The notes below the pieces were generated by a model. That model made no database searches, was not told where the DNA came from, and saw only the letters and a list, made by a program, of their open reading frames with translations. 64,000 nt of DNA from assembly GCF_002024165.1 (NCBI RefSeq), contig NZ_MWQN01000001.1, positions 1,550,001 through 1,614,000 of the forward strand, read 5' to 3'. Positions 30,129 through 39,371 of the stretch are shown one piece after another (the first letter of the stretch is position 1; each line of letters starts with the position of its first letter). The stretch comes from Embleya scabrispora. Lineage in GTDB: Bacteria > Actinomycetota > Actinomycetes > Streptomycetales > Streptomycetaceae. The translations under genes were made by a program, and so were the position numbers.

Positions 30129-30359
30129 GTGAATTCGGTTCTGACACCCGCCAGTCCGTTGACGGCCGCCGACCGTTGTGATCGGTGCGGCGCCCAGGCA
30201 TACCTTCGGGTTGTCCTTTCCAGCGGCGGCGAACTGCTGTTCTGTGCGCACCACGCCCGCAAGTTCGAGCCGGAACTTCGGAAGGTGGCCGTGGAGATAC
30301 AGGACGAGACCGACCGCCTCACGGCGGTCCCCGTTACCGCACCGGACGACGACAACTGA
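30129..30359 (+). CDS. DUF7455 family protein with Cys/His zinc-binding-like motif
   Basis: 76 residues. The core reads LTAADRCDRCGAQAYLRVVLSSGGELLFCAHHARKFEPELRK: a CxxC pair followed about 20 residues later by CxHH. That could hold one metal ion, such as zinc, in a ribbon-like fold. This small family sits next to hrdB and parE in Streptomyces genomes and has no known role. The GTG start follows a GAAGAGG site. It is divergent from parE and ends before a 17-bp terminator shared with the convergent protease gene. Confidence 0.85.
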   Translation: MNSVLTPASPLTAADRCDRCGAQAYLRVVLSSGGELLFCAHHARKFEPELRKVAVEIQDETDRLTAVPVTAPDDDN

Positions 30360-30400
30360 CCAAACAGCCGACCCTCTGAGATCCCGACGAGCAGACATCG

Positions 30401-30436
30401 CGCCGATGGCGGCCACCGAGGTGGCCGCCATCGGCG
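30401..30436. terminator. Bidirectional terminator between the DUF7455 and protease genes
   Basis: A perfect 17-bp inverted repeat, 30401-30417 against 30420-30436, with GGCGGCCACC at the apex of the left arm. It lies 41 bp after one stop and 65 bp before the other, between convergent genes. Confidence 0.88.
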
Positions 30437-30501
30437 TCTGTCCCGCGCAACCCGCCCGCTTCAGGGAGGGTCGTCGAGGTCCGAAACGTGCGTGATATCC
30501 C

Positions 30502-31368
30502 TCACAATCCGGCGGCATCCCGGATGTCCCGGGCGAACGCGGCGACCCGGGTGTACACGCCCGGCTTGCCCGCCAGCGCGCACCCGTCGCCCCAGGACAC
30601 GATCCCGGCGACCCGTCCGCCGATCAGCAGCGGTCCGCCGCTGTCCGCGCTGCACGCGTCCTTGCCGCCCCGCTTCTCCCCCGCGCACACCATCGACGCG
30701 GCGTCGTAGGTGCCGTAGATCCCGCCCGGATAGGCGGTGCTGCACGCGGCGTCGGACACCAGCGGCACGGTGACCTGACGCAGCGTCGGGGAGTAGTCGC
30801 CCCGTCCCGTGGTGTCACCCCAGCCGACCACCGTCGAGGGGGTGTCGGCGGCGTACACGTCCTCGTCCGCGCCGACCAGCGACGCGCTGCCGGTGCTCAG
30901 CGGCTCGTCGAGGGTCAACACCGCCCAGTCGCCGGAAATCCAGGTGGCGTCGAAACCCGGGTTCACGTACACCGAGCCGACCGCGACCTCGCGGCCCGTG
31001 GTGGTGCGTAGATCCGTCCGGCCCTGGATCACCTTGAGATCCGGGCGATCGTCGCGTTTTCCGTTCTGATCGAACATGCAGTGCGCGGCGGTCAGCACCT
31101 TCGTGGGTGCGATCAGCGTGCCGCCGCAGAACTGCCCCGATCGCGCGGAGCCGTACTCGGCACGACTGGAGAGGGCCACCGCCCACGGATAGGTCGCGGT
31201 GTCGGCGGGCGACCCGCCGACCACGCCGCGCGGGGGCCCGGCGGGCGCGGAGGGCGCGGCCCCCGTCAGGACCGCCGCAACCACGATCGCGGCCAACGCG
31301 GCCGTCGATCCTCGGATGTACCGCCGGAAACTGCTGCGTTCGTTCCGCTCGGGCGCTCGCACCATCAT
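30502..31368 (-). CDS. Secreted trypsin-like serine protease (S1A)
   Basis: 288 residues with an N-terminal signal peptide (basic RRYIRGS, then STAALAAIVVAAVLTGAAPSAPA). The mature enzyme starts near VVGGSPADTATYPWAVAL. The catalytic triad is intact: His in VLTAAHC, Asp in SGDWAVLTLDEPL, and Ser in CSADSGGPLL. Asp in GKDACSADSGG occupies the S1 position that gives trypsin-like preference for Arg/Lys. Six cysteines fit three disulfides. It acts outside the cell, probably on host or own-mycelium proteins. GAGAGG precedes ATG 31368. It lies downstream of hrdB's region but in its own unit. Confidence 0.93.
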   Translation of the reverse strand: MMVRAPERNERSSFRRYIRGSTAALAAIVVAAVLTGAAPSAPAGPPRGVVGGSPADTATYPWAVALSSRAEYGSARSGQFCGGTLIAPTKVLTAAHCMFDQNGKRDDRPDLKVIQGRTDLRTTTGREVAVGSVYVNPGFDATWISGDWAVLTLDEPLSTGSASLVGADEDVYAADTPSTVVGWGDTTGRGDYSPTLRQVTVPLVSDAACSTAYPGGIYGTYDAASMVCAGEKRGGKDACSADSGGPLLIGGRVAGIVSWGDGCALAGKPGVYTRVAAFARDIRDAAGL

Positions 31369-31477
31369 GGGGAACCTCTCGCCGGCTACCGTCAGGTAGT
31401 GTCCGGTGCCCAGGCGTGACGATCCGGAATCCTTCGCCCCGGCGAACGGGTGACTGAGCCGCGCCCGCGCACACGAA

Positions 31478-31502
31478 GGCCCCGGATGGTGTATCCGGGG
31501 CC
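31478..31502 (-). terminator. Terminator hairpin of hrdB
   Basis: GGCCCCGGAT (31478-31487) pairs with ATCCGGGGCC (31493-31502) around GGTGT, 29 bp after the hrdB stop on the minus strand. Confidence 0.82.
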
Positions 31503-31531
31503 GTGCGGACGGATCGATCGTGGCGGTGGGA

Positions 31532-33115
31532 TCAGTCGAGGTAGTCGCGCAGCACCTGGGAGCGCGAGGGGTGGCGCAGCTTGGACATCGTCTTCGACTC
31601 GATCTGCCGGATGCGCTCGCGCGTCACGCCGTAGACCTTGCCGATCTCGTCGAGCGTCTTGGGCTGACCGTCGGTGAGCCCGAAGCGCATCGACACCACA
31701 CCCGCCTCGCGCTCGGAGAGCGTGTCGAGCACCGAGTGCAGTTGCTCCTGGAGCAGCGTGAAGCTGACCGCGTCGGCGGGCACGACCGCCTCGGAGTCCT
31801 CGATCAGATCGCCGAACTCGCTGTCCCCGTCCTCGCCGAGGGGGGTGTGCAGCGAGATCGGCTCGCGACCGTACTTCTGGACCTCGACGACCTTCTCCGG
31901 CGTCATGTCGAGTTCCTTGGCCAGTTCCTCCGGGGTGGGCTCGCGGCCCAGGTCCTGGAGCATCTGGCGCTGCACGCGGGCGAGCTTGTTGATCACCTCG
32001 ACCATGTGGACCGGGATGCGGATGGTCCGCGCCTGGTCGGCCATGGCCCGGGTGATCGCCTGCCGGATCCACCACGTGGCGTAGGTGGAGAACTTGTAGC
32101 CCTTGGTGTAGTCGAACTTCTCCACCGCGCGGATCAGACCCAGGTTGCCCTCCTGGATCAGGTCCAGGAAGAGCATGCCGCGGCCGGTGTAGCGCTTGGC
32201 CAGCGAGACCACCAGGCGGAGGTTGGCCTCCAGGAGGTGGTTCTTCGCCCGCCGGCCGTCCTCGGCGATGATCTCCAGCTCCATCCGGAGCTTGGGTTGC
32301 ACCTTCTCGCCGGAGCCCAGCTTGTCCTCGGCGAACAGGCCCGCCTCGATCCGCTTGGCGAGGTTGACCTCCTGCTCGGCGTTGAGCAGCGGGACCTTGC
32401 CGATCTGCTTGAGGTAGTCCTTGACCGGGTCGGCGGTGGCGCCCGCGGCGGCGACCTGCTGGGCCGGCGCGTCGTCCTCGTCGTCGGAGAGGATGAAGCC
32501 CTTGTTCTCCGGCTCGTCGGGCGCCGCGTCCTCGACGACGACGTCGGGCTCGTCGGGCAACTCCTCGGCGTCCGGCTCGGCTTCGTCGGCCTTGCCGGCC
32601 GTCTTCTTGGCGGCGACCTTCTTCGGCGCGGCCTTCTTGGCACCGGCGGCGGTCTTCTTCGCGGCGGCCTTGCGCGGCGCGGCGGCAGGTGCCGAGGCGG
32701 CCTCGGCGATCGGGGTGGCGTTCTCGTCGGGTGTCGTGGCGTTCGCAGGCGGCTCCGCGGTGATGCCCGGCGCGGGGGCGGCCGGCACGGGGGCGACCGC
32801 GGCGCGGTTGGTGACGACGGTCTTGGTCGCGGTGCGCTTGGCCGCGCTCTTCGCCGCCACGCTCTTGCGACTGCGCTTGGGTGCCGCCGAGTCCGCGGCA
32901 CTGACCATGATGGTCACCCCCTCCTGGTCGAGGACCTGGTTGAGGCTGCGCAGGACGTTCTTCCACTGGGTGGCCGGAATCTGGTCGGCCTCGAACGCCT
33001 GGCGCACCTCGTCGCTGGCGATGTACCCCTGGGCCTCACCCCGCTCGATCAACGACTTCACGTTGACGAATTCGGCGATCTCGGGCGGGAGCGAACGGGA
33101 TGTGCTGGCCGACAC
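31532..33115 (-). CDS. hrdB: Principal RNA polymerase sigma factor HrdB (sigma-70 group 1)
   Basis: 527 residues. HrdB directs RNA polymerase to most housekeeping promoters. After about 75 residues of region 1.1-like sequence comes a long Lys/Ala/Pro-rich and then acidic insertion (about 75-215), typical of streptomycete HrdB. Conserved parts follow: [16 protein letters not shown] (region 1.2), [60 protein letters not shown] (region 2), region 3 from about 375, and region 4.2 with [33 protein letters not shown]. The GTG start at 33115 has GAGAGG 6 nt upstream. A terminator follows. Candidate promoter elements in the 276-bp upstream gap are weak. Confidence 0.96.
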   Translation of the reverse strand: MSASTSRSLPPEIAEFVNVKSLIERGEAQGYIASDEVRQAFEADQIPATQWKNVLRSLNQVLDQEGVTIMVSAADSAAPKRSRKSVAAKSAAKRTATKTVVTNRAAVAPVPAAPAPGITAEPPANATTPDENATPIAEAASAPAAAPRKAAAKKTAAGAKKAAPKKVAAKKTAGKADEAEPDAEELPDEPDVVVEDAAPDEPENKGFILSDDEDDAPAQQVAAAGATADPVKDYLKQIGKVPLLNAEQEVNLAKRIEAGLFAEDKLGSGEKVQPKLRMELEIIAEDGRRAKNHLLEANLRLVVSLAKRYTGRGMLFLDLIQEGNLGLIRAVEKFDYTKGYKFSTYATWWIRQAITRAMADQARTIRIPVHMVEVINKLARVQRQMLQDLGREPTPEELAKELDMTPEKVVEVQKYGREPISLHTPLGEDGDSEFGDLIEDSEAVVPADAVSFTLLQEQLHSVLDTLSEREAGVVSMRFGLTDGQPKTLDEIGKVYGVTRERIRQIESKTMSKLRHPSRSQVLRDYLD

Positions 33116-33391
33116 AAACAACCTCTCGACGATCTGGACGGCGTCACGGCCTGGTGAACAGGCAGGCGCCGCCAAGCGAACGACACTCGGGCGGACAGCG
33201 CGTGGTTCCGGCAAACCGGTTGCACTCGAGTCAGCGCTTCGGCTTGTTTTGCTATTCCCGAACGGCTGCCACCTTCGTACTCATCGGGCCAGGCGAAGAA
33301 GTGTTACGCGCCCCTTCAGTGGCGCAGCTCACACGATTCCCCCTTGCGGTGCGCGCCACACCCTGTGTGAGGGATGTATGCGCGATCCGCC

Positions 33392-35047
33392 TCAATCGTC
33401 GCCGGTGATCCGCACCCCCAGGATGGTCACGTCGTCGTCGCGGCCCCGGTCGCCGATGAGTCCGTCGAGGATGGCCGTCAACAGCGGCTCCAGGCCCTCG
33501 TTGGCCCCCCGGGCCATCTCGACGAGGTCGTCCAGCCCCTCGTCGATGCCGCGACCGCGCGTTTCCACCAGCCCGTCGGAGAAGCCGATCAGAATGTCGC
33601 CGGGATCGAGGCGCACGGTGTGCTGGGTGCGGTGTTCGGCCACCCCCAGGGGCGTGGACTCCTCGCCGATCTCGACCAGTCGGGACTTGCCGTCGGCCGA
33701 GACGACCACCACCGGCAGGTGCCCCGCGTCGGCGAGGTCGAGCAGACCGGTGGTGGGGTCGACCACCGCGTAGACGAGCGTGGTCAGCGACTCGTCGTCC
33801 TCGGTGGCGGTGAACAGCCGGTCCAGGCCGGTGAGTACGGCGGCGGGTTCGGGATCGGTGAAGGCGAGCGCGCGCAGCGCCGAGCGCACCCGGCCCATGC
33901 CCGCCGCCGCGGTCAGCCCCTTGCCGATCACGTCGCCGACCACGATCGCCACCCGCCCGTCGGGCAGTTGGAACACGTCGTACCAGTCGCCGCCCACCTC
34001 GAAGTCGGGCGCGCCCGGCAGGTAGCGGAAGCCGAACTCGACCCCGGGCACCGCGGGTAACCGATCCGGCAGCAGGCTGCGCTGCAGGGCGACCGCGGTG
34101 CGGTGTTCGCGCTCGTACAGCCGGGACCGCTCGACCGCGAGGGCGCACTGTCCCGCGAACGCCTCCAGGAAGATCCGGTCGTCCGCCCCGAACGCCCGTC
34201 CGTCGTCGAAGGTGTAGCGCAGTACGCCCAGCGGCGCGCCGGAGCCGACCAGCGGCAGGACCGCCCGGGAGGCGCCGGGGCCGTCGGCGCAGGTGTACTG
34301 CGCCACGCCGTCGGTGACCGCCGCCACCAGGTCCGCCGGCCAGTGCGCGGGCATGCCCCGGCGGCGGCCGACGGTGCGCTGCGCGGGCACGTTCGGCCAC
34401 GGATACACCGGTGTGGTCTCGTCCAGGAGGTACGCCTCCGAGCACACGGCGGCGATGCCGGCGCCGAGTTCGCCGACCGCGACCTCGACCTCGGGCACGC
34501 TCAGGGTGCCGGCGATCCGCGCCGTCATCGCCTGGAGCCCGGCGGTGCGCCACTGCCCGGCGCGCAACAATTCCGCGCAGCGACGCTGCTCGGTGACGTC
34601 GCGTACCACCAGCAGCACGCCGACCGCCGGGCCGTCCCGGTCGGCGGGATCGGGAACGGGCAACCACTGTGCCTCGTAGACCCGTTCGTGCCCGTCCGCG
34701 GGATCCGGCCGGGCCCGGTCGCCGGAGTCCGCGGAATCCGGGGCGTCCGCGGCGCCGTCGGGGCCGGTCGCGTGCGGCTCGACGTGGGGTTCACCGTCGG
34801 CAAGCACCCGGGACAACACCGCCTCGATCCGCCGACCCCGCGCGTCCGGGGAAACCTCGCCGGGACGCCTGCCGAGCAGATCGGCGGCGGCGCGCCGGTG
34901 CATCCCGGCGAGCGCGCCGCTGACCCGCCGACAGCGCAACTGCCGGTCGTAGAAAGCGAATGCGATGGATCCGTGGGTGCTCAAGGTGTCGAGCAACGCC
35001 GCGTCGATGTCCGCGGGCCGCGCGCTTCCGCCCTTGTCGTCGTTCAT
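33392..35047 (-). CDS. PAS-GAF-SpoIIE PP2C-type protein phosphatase
   Basis: 551 residues. Layout: PAS domain (about 15-160) with an acidic, Asp/Ala/Pro-rich insertion at about 97-120; GAF domain (about 175-320); and SpoIIE-type phosphatase (about 335-550). Metal-binding aspartates are present: GGDWYDVF, VVGDVIGKG, GFSDGLVE, DDDVTILGV. Such proteins dephosphorylate anti-sigma-factor antagonists and thereby free alternative sigma factors in response to signals sensed by the PAS and GAF parts. Streptomyces encode dozens. No anti-sigma or antagonist gene is adjacent, so its partner is elsewhere. ATG 35047 has a weak GAGG site. Confidence 0.9.
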   Translation of the reverse strand: MNDDKGGSARPADIDAALLDTLSTHGSIAFAFYDRQLRCRRVSGALAGMHRRAAADLLGRRPGEVSPDARGRRIEAVLSRVLADGEPHVEPHATGPDGAADAPDSADSGDRARPDPADGHERVYEAQWLPVPDPADRDGPAVGVLLVVRDVTEQRRCAELLRAGQWRTAGLQAMTARIAGTLSVPEVEVAVGELGAGIAAVCSEAYLLDETTPVYPWPNVPAQRTVGRRRGMPAHWPADLVAAVTDGVAQYTCADGPGASRAVLPLVGSGAPLGVLRYTFDDGRAFGADDRIFLEAFAGQCALAVERSRLYEREHRTAVALQRSLLPDRLPAVPGVEFGFRYLPGAPDFEVGGDWYDVFQLPDGRVAIVVGDVIGKGLTAAAGMGRVRSALRALAFTDPEPAAVLTGLDRLFTATEDDESLTTLVYAVVDPTTGLLDLADAGHLPVVVVSADGKSRLVEIGEESTPLGVAEHRTQHTVRLDPGDILIGFSDGLVETRGRGIDEGLDDLVEMARGANEGLEPLLTAILDGLIGDRGRDDDVTILGVRITGDD

Positions 35048-35357
35048 TGCCTCACAACCCCACCTGTTGGCGATTACGGGCCGGCGAGTCGGATCGAGTC
35101 GGATATCGAGAGTACGCACGCGAACCGCCTCACCGGGAGGATTGCCCCGAACTCTCCGTGTCTCGCGCGGCCCGTGGCGCGCCGCCTCGCGAACTGCCGC
35201 GCCGCAGCCGACGGTTCGCGACTCGTCGTCGACGCCCCGGCGGGCCGCCGGGGGCAGGATCGGACCGGAGCGCGGGGCATACGCGCGCCCCTCCGTCGAC
35301 CCGGGCGGTGGGTCGGCGAAGGGGCGGTGCGCGGTATCCGGGACGCGGTGGCGCGGG
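35048..35357. other. 310-bp gap between the phosphatase and FadR-type genes
   Basis: Very GC-rich, containing several short self-complementary stretches but no ribosome site or protein-like frame. It presumably holds the promoter of the phosphatase gene. Confidence 0.45.
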
Positions 35358-36245
35358 TCATCCCTCGCGGGGGGCGGGAAACTGGCGGTCCACCTCGGGG
35401 TGTACCGCGAGCAGCGACCGCATGGCGGTCTCGGCACTCTCCCCGTCGCCGGCGGCGACCGCGTCGACCAGACGCGCGTGCAGCGCGACCGACGCCTCCG
35501 ACAGGTGTTCGCATCCGGCGACATGCCCGCCCGACACCTGGAGGGCGGCGGCCAGGATGCTCGCGAGGTGGTCGAGCATACGGTTGCCGGCGACCTGGAG
35601 CAGCAGGCCGTGGAACTCGGCGTCGGCGCGGCTGAAGGTCAGCGGATCGGGCTGGGCCACCGCCCGCTGCATGATCTCCACCACGTCGCCGAGCCGACGG
35701 ACGATCTCCGGGTGGTTGCGACACGCGGCCATGTGTGCGGCCAGCGGCTCGATCCCCCAGCGCAGTTCGAACAGTTCGCGACGCTGCGAATCACGCTGCG
35801 GGCCGCACGCGCGCCACTCGATCACATCGGGGTCGAGCAGGTTCCAGTCGCTCACCGGGCGCACCCGGGTGCCGACGTTGGGCCGGGCGCTGACCAGGCC
35901 CTTGGCCTCCAGGACCCGGAGCGATTCGCGCACCACGGTCCGGGAGACCTCGAAGCGCTGGCCGATCTCCTCGGGCACCAGCGGGCGTTCGGCGCCCACC
36001 TCGCCCGCGACGATCATCTGGCCGAGCTGCTGGACGAGTTGGCCGTGCAGTCCCCGCCCCCGGCCGACGCCGGGTTTGCGGACGGCGCGGGCCGGTTCGA
36101 GGTCGGGTCCGTCCCACACGTACGGCCGGCGGGACATCGGGTCGGTGCCGGCGGCGCCCGGCTCGCCGGCGCGGAACGCGTCGGCCGGGCCGCTCGCCGG
36201 GGCGTGGGTCATTGTCTGATGGGCAGCGATACTCACGCTCTCCAT
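35358..36245 (-). CDS. FadR/GntR-family transcriptional regulator (FCD domain)
   Basis: 295 residues. A non-conserved N-terminal extension of about 65 residues precedes a winged helix: LHGQLVQQLGQMIVAGEVGAERPLVPEEIGQRFEVSRTVVRESLRVLEAKGLVSARPNVGTRVRP. The C-terminal FCD effector domain (about 150-285) has ELRWGIEPLAAHMAA, ADAEFHGLLLQVAGN and a late HARLVDAV, which give the Asp/His ligands of a metal-dependent acid-binding pocket. Effectors of this subfamily are typically sugar acids or other carboxylates. ATG 36245 has GAGG 5 nt upstream; a TTG at 36278 is less likely. No catabolic genes flank it, so its regulon is not visible here. Confidence 0.88.
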   Translation of the reverse strand: MESVSIAAHQTMTHAPASGPADAFRAGEPGAAGTDPMSRRPYVWDGPDLEPARAVRKPGVGRGRGLHGQLVQQLGQMIVAGEVGAERPLVPEEIGQRFEVSRTVVRESLRVLEAKGLVSARPNVGTRVRPVSDWNLLDPDVIEWRACGPQRDSQRRELFELRWGIEPLAAHMAACRNHPEIVRRLGDVVEIMQRAVAQPDPLTFSRADAEFHGLLLQVAGNRMLDHLASILAAALQVSGGHVAGCEHLSEASVALHARLVDAVAAGDGESAETAMRSLLAVHPEVDRQFPAPREG

Positions 36246-36379
36246 CTCGGCCTCGAACGGGTCGGGCTTGAGCCGCAAACCCGCTCCCGGCTGAAAAACA
36301 CACGAAAGGGTGATCTACCTTGCGGGTCGATCGTCCGAAAGTGTGAAGCCCGCACAACCCCACGAAGCGGCCCCCGTGC

Positions 36380-37141
36380 TCAGGCCCGCCGACGACCGAA
36401 CGTCACCATCGCCAGTACGACGACCACACCCGTGAGCCCGGCCAGAGCCGCGCCGTCGACCAGCGGCGACCACCCGTCGCCCTCGCCGACCACGAGCATC
36501 CGGTCGGCGGCGCGGAACGGAAGGTAACGCACCAGGTCCCGCTCCGCCGGCGGAGCACCGGCCCGGATGGCCGCCGCGATCAGCCGTTCGGCACCCGCGG
36601 GCAGCGCCGCGACGGCGACCGCGATCAGCGGTGCGCCGCGGGCCAACACCCCGACGGCCAGGCCGAGTACGGCGCCGAGCACCACGTAGCCGACGAAGCC
36701 GACCAGGATCCGCGGCGCCGGAGGGTCGATCGCCGCGAGGTCCGGGAAGGTCGGACCGAACACCGCGCGGGCGGTGAGCAGGCCGGCGCCGACCGCCAGG
36801 ACCGCGACCAGCGCGGCGGCGAGCGCGGTGCCGACGACCTTGGCCAGGAACACCCGGTTGCGTCGGGGCAGGGCGATGAAGAGCGTGGGCAGCGCGTCAC
36901 GACGCTGCTCGCTCGCACACGCCAACGCGATCGAGAGCATGATCGCCGGGACCAGGACCGGGGTGTGGCCGGGGCCCGCGGTGAGCAGGTTGGCCGCCTC
37001 GCCGGAGCCGATCGGTACGGCCCCGGCCTGGCGGGCCGCCACCCATGTGCTCCCGGCGGCGAGGGCGATCAGCGCCGACGCGCCGCACCAGGTGGCGCGC
37101 AGGCTCCGGGCTCGCGCGAGTTCGTACCGGATGGCGCTCAT
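36380..37141 (-). CDS. ABC transporter permease
   Basis: 253 residues with about six membrane segments. It begins MSAIRYELARARSLRATWCGASALIALAAGSTW and contains the EQRRDALPTLFIALPRRNRVFLAKVVGTALAAALVAVLAVGAGLL segment typical of ABC-2 type exporters fed by BcrA-like ATPases. Its ATG overlaps the stop of the ATPase gene (ATGA), so both proteins are made together. Substrate unknown; related pairs export antimicrobial compounds or lipids. Confidence 0.85.
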   Translation of the reverse strand: MSAIRYELARARSLRATWCGASALIALAAGSTWVAARQAGAVPIGSGEAANLLTAGPGHTPVLVPAIMLSIALACASEQRRDALPTLFIALPRRNRVFLAKVVGTALAAALVAVLAVGAGLLTARAVFGPTFPDLAAIDPPAPRILVGFVGYVVLGAVLGLAVGVLARGAPLIAVAVAALPAGAERLIAAAIRAGAPPAERDLVRYLPFRAADRMLVVGEGDGWSPLVDGAALAGLTGVVVVLAMVTFGRRRA

Positions 37142-38592
37142 GCGCTTTTCACCTCGTCGGTCTGTGGGGCGCGGTCGGCGGAGCGCCAGGTGCGGGCGAA
37201 CCGACGCCTCGGCGGACGTGCGGCGGGCGGGTCCTCGGGGGCCGGCCCGGGCTCGTCGAGCGGGCGCGCCTCGGGCGCGGCCGCCGGGGCCGGTTCGGCG
37301 CGTCGGGGGTCGGGGGTGACCGTGGCCCGGGGGAGGTCGGCGCGGGTGGGGGCGTCGAAGCGGGGGGCGGGTTGGGCGAGCGTGGACTCGGCGAGGGCTT
37401 CGGTGAGGTGATCCGTCGTCGCCGGGGTGGGATCGACGCGGTGGGCGGTGAGGGATCCGGGGGTGGGTGCGAGTGCGGGGCCGGGCGCGGGCGCGGGGTC
37501 GGCCGGGTGGTGGTCGGCGCGGGCCGGGTCGCCCGTACGGGTCGGGTCGTCGGTACGGGCCGCGCCGTCCGTCTGTCCCGGGTCGGCGAGGTGTGGTGTC
37601 GCTCGGTCCACGCGTGGCGGATCGGCGCGGCGTTCCGTTTCGCCGGGCACCGCGTCGGCGGAGTGCCCGGCGCCGGCGGGTTCGGTCGTGACGGCCGCGC
37701 GCTCGCGGCGGCGGGTGATCGCGTCGGCGAACGCGTCGCCCACGCCCGGCTCGCGTTCGGCCAACTCGTGCAGCAGCACGCCGCCGCGGAAGGCGATCTC
37801 GCCGACCCGGGCCCGATCCGCGCCGATCGCGGTGAGCGTGGTGCCCCCGGGGCGCGTGGTGTGTACCCCCTCGGCCCGCAACAGCGCGGACAGCCGAGCC
37901 ACCTGCGGAGTCCGTACCGCCACCCCCGTGCGCACCCCTCGACGCAGGAAGTCGGCGGCCGACTCGTCCGCGACCAGCCGACCACGACTGATCACCAGCA
38001 CGCGATCGGCGCAGCGCGCGGTCTCGGCCAGGATGTGCCCCGCGACCAGGACGGTACGACCCTGGGCGGCATAGGCGCGCAGGAAGTCGCGCAGCCACCG
38101 CACCCCCTGCGGGTCCAGGCCGGCGGCCGGTTCGTCCAGGATCAGCGTGTCCGGGTCGCCGAGCAGCGCCGAGGCGAGCGCGAGTCGGCCGAGCGCGCCG
38201 GTCGAGAGCACCCGGGCGCGGGCGCCGGCCACGGGGGTCAGGCCGACCAGGTCCAGCACCTCGTCCACCCGACGCGCCGGGATGCGCCCGGCTGCGGCGA
38301 GCATTCTCAGGTGGGCTCGCACGCGTCGGCCCGGGTGGGCCGCGCCCGGGCCGACGCAGGCGCCGACCACGGTGCCGGGTCGACGCAGTCGGCGATAGCG
38401 GCGGCCGTCGTACCGCGTCTCGCCGCCGCCCCGTTCGAGGTCGAGCATCAGCCGCAGCGTGGTCGTCTTGCCCGCGCCGTTGGGCCCGAGCAGGGCGGTC
38501 ACCTTGCCCGGCAGCACATCGAAGGAAAGATCGTCGACGGCCACGATGCCGCCGTATCTCTTGGTCAGCGCACGTGTCTGGATCATCGCCAT
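37138..38592 (-). CDS. ABC transporter ATP-binding protein with long disordered tail
   Basis: 484 residues. The nucleotide-binding domain occupies about 1-300: Walker A LLGPNGAGKTTTLR, signature LSTGALGRL in place of LSGGQ, Walker B TLILDEPAAGLD, and switch His in VAGHIL. The Q-loop glutamine is not evident. After residue 310 the protein continues for about 170 residues of Ala/Pro/Asp/Arg/Thr-rich, low-complexity sequence. Three ATGs lie close together; the one at 38592 fits GGGAG at 8 nt. It is the first gene of an operon with the permease. Confidence 0.87.
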   Translation of the reverse strand: MAMIQTRALTKRYGGIVAVDDLSFDVLPGKVTALLGPNGAGKTTTLRLMLDLERGGGETRYDGRRYRRLRRPGTVVGACVGPGAAHPGRRVRAHLRMLAAAGRIPARRVDEVLDLVGLTPVAGARARVLSTGALGRLALASALLGDPDTLILDEPAAGLDPQGVRWLRDFLRAYAAQGRTVLVAGHILAETARCADRVLVISRGRLVADESAADFLRRGVRTGVAVRTPQVARLSALLRAEGVHTTRPGGTTLTAIGADRARVGEIAFRGGVLLHELAEREPGVGDAFADAITRRRERAAVTTEPAGAGHSADAVPGETERRADPPRVDRATPHLADPGQTDGAARTDDPTRTGDPARADHHPADPAPAPGPALAPTPGSLTAHRVDPTPATTDHLTEALAESTLAQPAPRFDAPTRADLPRATVTPDPRRAEPAPAAAPEARPLDEPGPAPEDPPAARPPRRRFARTWRSADRAPQTDEVKSA

Positions 38593-38780
38593 CGCCATCG
38601 CTCCCGGTCGTCCCATGCGTGGGAGATCTTTGGATCTTTGGCAACATACCGGCGAAATCGCTATTTTCCCGGCATTTGATCCTGTATCGGCGAGCTGTGG
38701 AAAAGTCCCCCGAACCTGGACAGGTCGTGGGGTGCGGGAGGACCATCGAACTACCGCCGAGCACGTCTCTGGAGGTCGGC

Positions 38781-39233
38781 ATGTCCCTTCCCGATCCGGG
38801 CGTCCTGGACGCCGTCCGCCGCAGGCGGAGCGATCTCGACGACGCGTTGACGATCGTTCGTGACGGTCTGGTCGCCGACCGCGCGGGTTCGCGCCGGATG
38901 GCCGCGCTGTGCGCGGGGCTGCGGCAGTTGCGGGCCGATCTGTACGAACACGTCGCGGCCACCGAGGGGCCCGACGGGCTCTACGAGGAGGTGCGCCGCG
39001 CGGATCCCAGGTTCGAACCCACGGTGTGGCGGCTGCGGGATGAACACGCCCGGCTCGGCCTGCTCCTCGACGACCTGCTCTCGGGCCTCGCCTACGGCCC
39101 GCAGGACGCGGCCGGCTGGCCGGCACTGCGGCCGAGGGTGCTGGAGCTGCTCACCCAACTGGTCCGCCACCGCAGCCGAGACGCCCAGCTCGCGTATGAC
39201 GCGGTCGCGTTGGACCTGGGCGGACAGGACTGA
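38781..39233 (+). CDS. Hemerythrin-like four-helix protein
   Basis: 150 residues, all helical in appearance. Possible metal ligands are spread as in HHE/hemerythrin domains: DLYEHVAATEGPDGLYEEV, WRLRDEHARLGLLLDDLL, and LVRHRSRDAQLAYDAV, giving His and Glu/Asp residues on successive helices. The spacing differs from classical oxygen-binding hemerythrins, and I cannot show that all five histidines exist, so iron binding is uncertain. GGAGG stands just before ATG 38781. It is divergent from the ABC operon and convergent with the Nudix gene. Confidence 0.62.
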   Translation: MSLPDPGVLDAVRRRRSDLDDALTIVRDGLVADRAGSRRMAALCAGLRQLRADLYEHVAATEGPDGLYEEVRRADPRFEPTVWRLRDEHARLGLLLDDLLSGLAYGPQDAAGWPALRPRVLELLTQLVRHRSRDAQLAYDAVALDLGGQD

Positions 39234-39285
39234 CGGGGGCGCGGTGGGGGTCCCCGCCGCGCCGCACCATCTGGGCCTGACGATC

Positions 39286-39354
39286 GGGCAGGGCCCGGCA
39301 ATGGGGCAGGTCCGGCAATGGGGCAGGTCCGGCGATGGGGCCGGGTCCGGCGAC
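39286..39354. repeat. Four tandem copies of a ~17-bp unit between convergent genes
   Basis: Units of the form GGGGCAGGTCCGGCAAT at 39286-39302 (variant), 39303-39319, 39320-39336 (one change) and 39337-39354 (18-bp variant). The array lies in the 138-bp gap between the hemerythrin-like and Nudix genes and ends 17 bp before the Nudix stop. Confidence 0.85.
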
Positions 39355-39371
39355 CGGACAGGGCCCGGTGA

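Noticed and set aside
34640-34810. The acidic insertion in the PAS domain of the SpoIIE-type phosphatase as a frameshift
   Set aside because: Reading frame and conserved segments continue correctly on both sides (VSPDARGRRIEAVL and EAQWLPVPDPADRDGPAVGVLLVVRDVTE), so it is an in-frame low-complexity insertion.
38625-38640. Tandem GATCTTTG pair in the gap between the ABC operon and the hemerythrin-like gene
   Set aside because: Two copies of 8 bp in a short AT-rich promoter region; too little to support an operator.
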